Shown here: positions 13,265 to 17,742 of the stretch, one piece after another
How the letters are laid out: each line of letters begins with the position of its first letter
Numbering within the stretch: the first letter of the stretch is position 1
Assembly (NCBI GenBank): GCA_964528085.1
Contig: CAZGRE010000027.1
Location: 1 to 17,742, forward strand
Length of the DNA: 17,742 nucleotides
Source: B2-G16 sp964528085
GTDB taxonomy: Bacteria > Bipolaricaulota > Bipolaricaulia > UBA7950 > UBA9294
Reading direction: 5' to 3'
The notes under the pieces: model-generated
Told to the model about the DNA's origin: nothing
The model's database searches: none
Seen by the model: only the letters and a program-made list of their open reading frames with translations
Program-made: the position numbers and the translations under genes

Positions 13265-13930
13265 ATGCACGACGTCCGATTCAGCGGTGAGGACATCCTG
13301 GCGCGCCAGCTCGAGCTTGCCGAGGAGAACTACAGGCTCCTGAAGGAGAAGGGGGTGCGGGCGATCAGCGTCATGGGTGCGATCGGGAGCGGGAAGACGA
13401 CCATCATCGAGAGGATCGTCGACAGGTTGAAGCCGTGTGGGTATGCAATCGGTGCGATCGCCGGCGATACGGCGGGAGACGATGATCACCGGCGGTTCTT
13501 AACCCGCGGGATGTCCTCCGTCAACCTGAACACTCAAGACGACTGCCACCTCGACGCCCACCGGGTCAACCATTCCCTCGCCGAGCTTCCGTTGGATGAG
13601 ATCGATATTCTGTTCATCGAGAATGTGGGAAACCTCGTCTGCCCCGCCGATTTCCCCCTAGGAGCGGAGATGGAGCTCGTCGTCATCTCGGTCACCGAAG
13701 GGGATGACATGATTCGCAAATATCCGAAGATCTTCGCCCAGACCGATCTCATTGCGATCAATAAGGTCGATCTCGCCGATGCGGTCGGGGTCGACCCGGA
13801 TGTGTTAGTCTCCGACTACAAACGGGTGAACCCCCACGGTCGGGTGATCCTGACCGATGCCCGTCACGATAAGGGGATCGAACGGCTGATCGAAGCGCTC
13901 GGGATCGAATGCACGAATACTCAGTGGTAG
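13265..13930 (+). CDS. hypB: Hydrogenase nickel-insertion GTPase HypB
   Basis: GTPase that, with HypA, delivers Ni to the [NiFe]-hydrogenase large subunit. 221 residues: P-loop GAIGSGKTT (38-46), DCHLDAH (C94, H95), ENVGNLVCPADF (C126) and NKVD (166-169). C94, H95 and C126 correspond to the dimer-interface metal site known from HypB. The N-terminal high-affinity CxxCGC motif and histidine-rich stretch found in many bacteria are absent, as in archaeal HypB. Start at ATG 13265, GGAGG five bases before; a TTG at 13253 would overlap the ribosome site. It overlaps hypA by 22 bp. Confidence 0.96.
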   Translation: MHDVRFSGEDILARQLELAEENYRLLKEKGVRAISVMGAIGSGKTTIIERIVDRLKPCGYAIGAIAGDTAGDDDHRRFLTRGMSSVNLNTQDDCHLDAHRVNHSLAELPLDEIDILFIENVGNLVCPADFPLGAEMELVVISVTEGDDMIRKYPKIFAQTDLIAINKVDLADAVGVDPDVLVSDYKRVNPHGRVILTDARHDKGIERLIEALGIECTNTQW

Positions 13931-14295
13931 CCGAGCTCGTCTCCGCCCTCCTCCCTCGCCTCGAGGAGCACCCGGGTGAGGTGACGACGGTCTTCCTGAA
14001 GCGGGGGGAGCTCCGGATCCTCTCGGACTGGGCGTTGAAGAACGCATTCGAGATCGTGACCGAGGGGACCCGCCTCGAAGGGGCGAGCCTCGAGATCGAG
14101 GTGATACCGGTCCGGGTAGCGTGCGACAACTGCGGATATGAGGGGAGCGTCGAGTACCTGAAGGATGAGGCCTTTCACTTCGTCATACCGATCCTCACCT
14201 GCCCCCATTGTGGGGAAGAGGTGAGGATCGTCTCCGGTCGGGAGCTGGCGGTGGAGAGGGTGAGCATCCGCACCCCATCCGACGCCGGCGTCTGA
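13909..14295 (+). CDS. hypA: Hydrogenase nickel metallochaperone HypA
   Basis: Binds Ni and hands it on with HypB. 128 residues, slightly longer than the usual 110-118. The N-terminus MHE is the Ni site (H2 essential in the family), and the zinc site is CDNC (72-75) plus CPHC (98-101). The start lies inside the hypB end (22-bp overlap) so the two are probably translated together, and 12 bp separate the stop from hypF. The gene order hypB-hypA-hypF supports [NiFe]-hydrogenase maturation rather than urease. Confidence 0.97.
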   Translation: MHEYSVVAELVSALLPRLEEHPGEVTTVFLKRGELRILSDWALKNAFEIVTEGTRLEGASLEIEVIPVRVACDNCGYEGSVEYLKDEAFHFVIPILTCPHCGEEVRIVSGRELAVERVSIRTPSDAGV

Positions 14296-14307
14296 TAGGG
14301 AAGGTCG

Positions 14308-16629
14308 ATGCGAATCGAACGGCGGCGGCTGCGGATCCGGGGGGTTGTCCAAGGGGTCGGGTTCCGGCCGTTCATCTATCGAAGCGCCGTCACCCGTGGG
14401 ATATCGGGGTCGGTCCGGAACCTCGGAGACGCAGGGGTAGAGGTGTTCATCGAGGGGGAGCCGGAGGCCCTCGATTCGTTCATCGGGGCGTTGAGCGATC
14501 CCCCGCCGCTCGCTCGGATCGACTCGATCGCCGTCGACGATCTCCCCCCGATCGGGGAGTCGGGGTTCTCGATCGCCGAGTCGAGCGACGCTGGGAAGAG
14601 AGGAGGGGCGATCCCCCCGGATACGGCGATCTGCGATCGCTGTGTGACCGATGTCCTCGGTGACTCCCGCTATCACGGCTACTGGGCGACGAGCTGCACC
14701 GATTGCGGTCCGCGGTTCACGGTGATCGAATCCCTCCCTTACGATCGGCCGCGGACGTCGATGCGCGACTTCCCGATGTGCGAGGCCTGCGCCGCCGAGT
14801 ACACCGACCCGCTCGACCGCCGCTACCACGCTCAGACGATCGCCTGCCCGGCATGCGGGCCGGCTTTGACGTTCGATGGCTCGGAGGAACGCCCGATCGA
14901 ACGGGCGGTCGAGGCCCTCCGCGCGGGAGAGATCGTGGCGATAAAGGGGATCGGAGGGACGCACCTCGCCTGCGATGCCACGGACGAGGGCGCTGTCGGA
15001 TTCCTCCGGGAGCGATTGGGGAGGCCGACCCAACCGTTCGCCCTGATGGCGAAGGACGAGGCGATGATAAACGGGTTCGCCCGGTTCGATCCCGACGAGC
15101 TCAGGCTCCTCCGCTCTCCCCAGCGTCCGATCGTCGTCCTTCGCAAGACGGGGGATTGGATCTGCGAGGGGATCGCACCTGGGCTTCACACCGTCGGGGT
15201 CATGCTCCCCTACACCGGGCTTCACCACCTCCTCTTCTCGGGATTCGACCGGCCGCTTGTGATGACGAGCGCCAATCTCCCGGACCGGCCGATGCTGATC
15301 GAGAATCAAGTGATCAAAGCGAGGCTCTCCGGGATCGCCGATCACTTCCTCCTCCACAATCGGAGGATCGTCGCGCGGTGCGACGATTCGGTGATCCGGA
15401 AAAGCGGCGGCCGATCCGTGTTCATCCGCCGTTCTCGCGGGTACGTCCCGCAGGGGTTGATCGTCGACCTCGGGGATGAGCCGATCCTCGCCCTCGGCCC
15501 GGAGACCGGCCTGACGTTCTCCCTGTACGCGGACGGCCGGATCACCCCGTCGCAGCATATCGGATCGGTCGACAACCTGGAGACCTACGGTTTTTTGCAG
15601 GAGGCGATCGATCACCTCAGCAATCTTCTCGGGATTCCCAAGCCGGGGATCGTGGCGTGCGATCTCCATCCCCGCTTCATCACGAGCCGGCTGGCGGTCG
15701 AGCTGGGGGAGAGGCTCTCGGCGCGGTTGGTCCGGGTCCAGCACCACATCGCCCACCTCCTCTCCGTGATGGTGGAGAAGGGGATCGGCGCTGCGGTCGG
15801 GATAGTCCTCGACGGCTACGGCTACGGCCTCGACGGCTCGGCATGGGGAGGGGAGATCATCGTGGCCTCCGGAGGGAAGATAGAGCGGGCCGGTTCCCTC
15901 GCCCCGGTCCGGCTCCCCGGCGGGGATCTCGCCGCCCGCTCCCCCCTCCGCTCGGCCGCCGCACTCCTCGCCGCCGGGGGGATGCCGATCGCCGAGATCG
16001 AGGAGGGGCTCAGCGAGAGGGGCCTCTCGGATGACGAAATCTCAACGATTCTCTTGCAGATCGAGCGGGGGATCAACGCACCGTTTACGACGAGCGCCGG
16101 CCGGTTCCTCGATGCTGTATCGGGGTGGCTCGGAATCTGCCGGGAGAGGATGTACGAGGGCGAGCCGGCGATGCGCCTCGAGGGGATCGCTGCCGGGGGG
16201 ACCCCGGTCGAGCTCGACGTTCCGGTGAAAGTCCGCGACGGGTTTCGCGAGGTCGACACGATAAGTGCGTTCCTCGACATGGTCGAGCTCGCAGAGAAAA
16301 GGAGCGCAGCCGACGTCGCCGCGAGCGCGCAGGCGGCGCTGGCGACCGGGACAGCGGCCTGCGCGATCGCTGTGGCTAGGGAGAGGGGGATCGAGACGAT
16401 CGCCTTCACCGGCGGTGTCGCCTACAACGACGCAATTGCTGGGCGGATCCGCCGGATGGTCGAGGCGGCCGGTCTTGAGTACATCACGAACGAGTCCGTC
16501 CCGTGCGGAGACGGGGGGATATCGGTCGGCCAGGCGGTCTTCGCGGGCGGCGGCTGGGAGGTCCTAGAAGCAGACCGGGCCGATGCAACACCCGGAGACG
16601 AAGAGGGCGAGGGCCGCAACAAGGAATAG
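14308..16629 (+). CDS. hypF: Carbamoyltransferase HypF
   Basis: Uses carbamoyl phosphate and ATP to carbamoylate HypE, the precursor of the CN ligands on hydrogenase iron. 773 residues in the usual order: acylphosphatase domain (about 5-92, VQGVGFRPF with R20, N38), two zinc fingers (C109/C112/C130/C133 and C158/C161/C180/C183), YrdC/Sua5-like domain (about 195-380, KGIGGTHLACDA, KSGGRSVFIRRSRGYVP) and the Kae1-like carbamoyltransferase part with VQHHIAHL (H479, H480, H483), DGYGYGLDGSAWGGE and FTGGVAYND. GGGAAGGT-like purines precede the ATG. After the normal end (GGISVGQAVFAGG) an acidic tail of about 25 residues overlaps an antisense small open frame. HypC, HypD and HypE are not in the window. 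Confidence 0.97.
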   Translation: MRIERRRLRIRGVVQGVGFRPFIYRSAVTRGISGSVRNLGDAGVEVFIEGEPEALDSFIGALSDPPPLARIDSIAVDDLPPIGESGFSIAESSDAGKRGGAIPPDTAICDRCVTDVLGDSRYHGYWATSCTDCGPRFTVIESLPYDRPRTSMRDFPMCEACAAEYTDPLDRRYHAQTIACPACGPALTFDGSEERPIERAVEALRAGEIVAIKGIGGTHLACDATDEGAVGFLRERLGRPTQPFALMAKDEAMINGFARFDPDELRLLRSPQRPIVVLRKTGDWICEGIAPGLHTVGVMLPYTGLHHLLFSGFDRPLVMTSANLPDRPMLIENQVIKARLSGIADHFLLHNRRIVARCDDSVIRKSGGRSVFIRRSRGYVPQGLIVDLGDEPILALGPETGLTFSLYADGRITPSQHIGSVDNLETYGFLQEAIDHLSNLLGIPKPGIVACDLHPRFITSRLAVELGERLSARLVRVQHHIAHLLSVMVEKGIGAAVGIVLDGYGYGLDGSAWGGEIIVASGGKIERAGSLAPVRLPGGDLAARSPLRSAAALLAAGGMPIAEIEEGLSERGLSDDEISTILLQIERGINAPFTTSAGRFLDAVSGWLGICRERMYEGEPAMRLEGIAAGGTPVELDVPVKVRDGFREVDTISAFLDMVELAEKRSAADVAASAQAALATGTAACAIAVARERGIETIAFTGGVAYNDAIAGRIRRMVEAAGLEYITNESVPCGDGGISVGQAVFAGGGWEVLEADRADATPGDEEGEGRNKE

Positions 16630-16650
16630 AAGAAGGATAATCCTTTTCAT
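16564..16650 (-). CDS. Possible 28-residue lipoprotein antisense to the hypF 3' end
   Basis: Minus-strand ATG at 16650 opens a peptide starting MKRIILLLF, continuing hydrophobic to the lipobox-like VSGC and ending CIGPVCF before TAG. Two lysine/arginine residues, a hydrophobic core and V-S-G-C match small bacterial lipoproteins such as entericidins. A -10-like TACAAT (complement of 16660-16665) and GTGATA (16683-16688) 17 bp away predict transcription from about 16653, giving an almost leaderless message; there is no ribosome site. Most of it (16564-16629) is antisense to hypF. Very short, so chance remains possible. Confidence 0.4.
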   Translation of the reverse strand: MKRIILLLFLVAALALFVSGCCIGPVCF

Positions 16651-16652
16651 CG

Positions 16653-16688
16653 TCAGCCGATTGTACCGGCCGGTTCAGCACTTATCAC
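16653..16688 (-). promoter_or_regulatory. Candidate promoter for the small lipoprotein frame
   Basis: TACAAT (complement of 16660-16665, one mismatch to TATAAT) is 17 bp from GTGATA (complement of 16683-16688, four of six -35 bases). The -35 lies in a doubled ACTTATC sequence (16680-16692). Confidence 0.35.
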
Positions 16689-16707
16689 TTATCACCTGGA
16701 AGGAGGA

Positions 16708-16818
16708 CGGGGGCGGATCCTTCCCGCCCCCGCGGGCACGAGAGAAGAGGAGTCCCTATGCGTAGGGAGGTGGTTTCCTTCTCGCTTGGTATCTACAGAT
16801 GAAACGACGGATCGTTTC
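16708..16818. terminator. Three hairpins in the convergent hypF / DUF922 gap
   Basis: Three perfect stems sit between two convergent genes: a 9-bp stem at 16708-16716/16724-16732 (7-nt loop), a 6-bp TCCCTA/TAGGGA at 16753-16768 (4-nt loop) and a 7-bp GAAACGA/TCGTTTC at 16801-16818 (4-nt loop). None has a proper T-run on either side, so they would be weak or Rho-aided terminators, or mRNA 3'-end stabilisers. The rest of 16651-16830 shows no other gene. Confidence 0.45.
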
Positions 16819-16830
16819 GGTTCTTCCGGG

Positions 16831-17427
16831 CTAGGGGGGCGTCGCTTCCCCATCGAGCCAGGTTGCGATCATCTCTTCCCATCCTTCCTGCGCTTCGGCG
16901 TCCGTCCCATGCTTCGTCTCATCGTCGTATCTCTCCTGCATGGCGGAGAGCCGATCGAGGATCTCCTCCGCTACGGAGTGGATCTTCTCTTCGAGGGCGG
17001 CCCTTGCCCGCTCGACGGTGTCGCTCCGGGCAGAGAGCCCGGCGAGTTCCGTTTCGAGCCTCCTCCGATAGACCTCGTTTAAGTCGAAGTGGGCCTGCTC
17101 GTGGCGGAGGATGCGATCGCTCGCTCGGCTGAGCAGAACCCAGGAGAGGGTCGGGTCCATCGTGTTGGTGACCGTGACCCCTTCAACCGTCCCGACCCAG
17201 CCGGAGCCTGCCTCAGAAGGACGCAGCACATAGCGCACGTGCCATTCGATCCGCATGTCGATCGCCGCTGCTTCGGAGAGTCGAGCCGCATTCGGCGGAG
17301 GTATACCGCGGAAGAGATCCCAACTCAGCGGGGAGCCGGCGCTCCAGGGGATCAAGTCCAGGGTGTCGGCGGATGCGGTGAAGGCAAGGATCAACAGTAG
17401 GGAAGCGATGGTGAGCCTGCGTGCCAT
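16831..17427 (-). CDS. Secreted DUF922-type predicted zinc metalloprotease
   Basis: 198 residues. A signal peptide (MARRLTIASLLLILAFTASA, cut after residue 20) precedes PLSWDLFRGIPPP (33-45), typical of the DUF922 family. The core HEQAHFDLNE has the HExxH zinc motif (H109, E110, H113) with E117 as a possible third ligand. The C-terminal YDDETKHGTDAEAQEGW (167-183) is also characteristic of the family. Expected to act in the periplasm or outside; no substrate is known. The ATG at 17427 has AGGGGG about 8 nt upstream and follows the DUF2207-like stop by 58 bp, so the two are probably co-transcribed. Confidence 0.82.
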   Translation of the reverse strand: MARRLTIASLLLILAFTASADTLDLIPWSAGSPLSWDLFRGIPPPNAARLSEAAAIDMRIEWHVRYVLRPSEAGSGWVGTVEGVTVTNTMDPTLSWVLLSRASDRILRHEQAHFDLNEVYRRRLETELAGLSARSDTVERARAALEEKIHSVAEEILDRLSAMQERYDDETKHGTDAEAQEGWEEMIATWLDGEATPP

Positions 17428-17485
17428 GGATTCATCCCCCTCTCGGTTCTACGGATGGTACCCGCTCGGGTCGGGGTAGGCGAGC

Positions 17486-17742
17486 CTACCAGCCTCCCCC
17501 TCCCCCTCCGCCGAACCCTCCGCCGGAGAACCCTCCGCCGAACGAGCCGCCTCCCCATGCCGACCTCCCTTGGGCCGTGCGCGGGGCGGAGGCGAACGTC
17601 CGCTCCATCCCCGACGATAGGCGGATGAGCGAGAGGGCAAACAGGTCTCCGCGGAACCCCCCTCCCCCTCCGGCATACCACGTCGGCGGCTCGCGGAGGA
17701 GCCCCTCGAACTGCTTCGTCCAGATCCGCGTCAGGTTGAGGG
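17486..17742 (-). CDS. C-terminal end of a DUF2207-like membrane protein, cut by window edge
   Basis: The last 84 residues of a frame entering from beyond 17742. They read LTRIWTKQFEGLL, then PTWYAGGGGG, a short hydrophobic/polar segment (DLFALSLIRLSSGMERTF) and an extreme glycine tail GGGSFGGGFSGGGFGG ending in a G-run and W. This ending (PxWY, then a GGGFSGGG...W tail) is typical of DUF2207 predicted membrane proteins; TPM/YgcG proteins have similar tails and are the alternative. The membrane and Ig-like parts lie outside the window. Confidence 0.7.
   Translation of the reverse strand, partial: LNLTRIWTKQFEGLLREPPTWYAGGGGGFRGDLFALSLIRLSSGMERTFASAPRTAQGRSAWGGGSFGGGFSGGGFGGGGGGGW

Noticed and set aside
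13921..15756. Very long open frame on the minus strand across hypA and hypF
   Set aside because: Arginine/aspartate/proline-rich low-information translation typical of antisense frames in GC-rich genes; the plus strand carries full HypA/HypF motifs.

Overview
The window reads as a stretch of chromosome from a GC-rich, Gram-negative-like, probably anaerobic bacterium that carries [NiFe]-hydrogenase (hypB-hypA-hypF maturation genes). The genes are compact and often overlap at ATGA or GTGA junctions, with strong AGGAGG-type ribosome sites. Where promoters can be recognised they look sigma70-like with 17-bp spacers. Two features resemble archaeal gene organisation: a COG3270-type PUA protein separate from its NOL1/NOP2/Sun RNA methyltransferase, and a short HypB without a histidine-rich N-terminus. 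This mix fits a deep-branching candidate phylum such as Bipolaricaulota (Acetothermia/OP1), but that is a guess from gene style; no rRNA is present to prove it. No phage, transposon, CRISPR array or plasmid gene is visible.

Layout. (1) 1-77: the start of a cold-shock protein gene leaving the left edge, with a clear promoter and a leader of about 95 nt. (2) 226-2608, minus: a large secreted protein made of a signal peptide, a von Willebrand A (VWA) domain, 12 RTX-type nonapeptides, a proline-rich linker and four Ig/PKD-like domains with an exact 93-residue period. It has a strong intrinsic terminator and a CRP/FNR-like dyad over its promoter. (3) 2703-5161, minus: a tightly overlapped cluster of a zinc-ribbon NMD3/BCAM0308-like protein, a formiminotetrahydrofolate cyclodeaminase-family protein, an RNA m5C methyltransferase and its detached PUA-like partner. 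(4) 5236-9219, minus: tRNA-Leu(GAG), then plsX, fabH, fabD, fabG and acpP, a lipid-initiation and fatty-acid-synthesis operon closed by an intrinsic terminator after acpP. The only promoter I see for it lies in front of the tRNA. (5) 9362-10789, plus: a second secreted VWA protein, related in its VWA domain to the first. (6) 10786-13106, minus: a four-gene unit of a membrane-anchored thioredoxin-like protein, a group-3-like sigma70 factor, a small helical unknown and a short-chain dehydrogenase lacking the usual catalytic lysine. (7) 13265-16629, plus: hypB-hypA-hypF. (8) 16564-17742, minus: a possible 28-residue lipoprotein gene antisense to the hypF end, a DUF922-type predicted zinc protease, and the C-terminus of a DUF2207-like membrane protein leaving the right edge.

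How the genes fit together. PlsX, FabH, FabD, FabG and AcpP supply acyl-phosphate, initiate acyl chains and carry out the first reduction on ACP; condensation (FabF), dehydration and enoyl reduction must be encoded elsewhere. HypA/HypB deliver nickel and HypF makes the carbamoyl group for the CN ligands; HypC, HypD, HypE and the hydrogenase itself are not here. The two VWA proteins, the DUF922 protein, the DUF2207-like protein and the membrane thioredoxin form a noticeable cell-envelope component. The least explained unit is the sigma factor embedded in a thioredoxin / unknown helical protein / atypical SDR operon.
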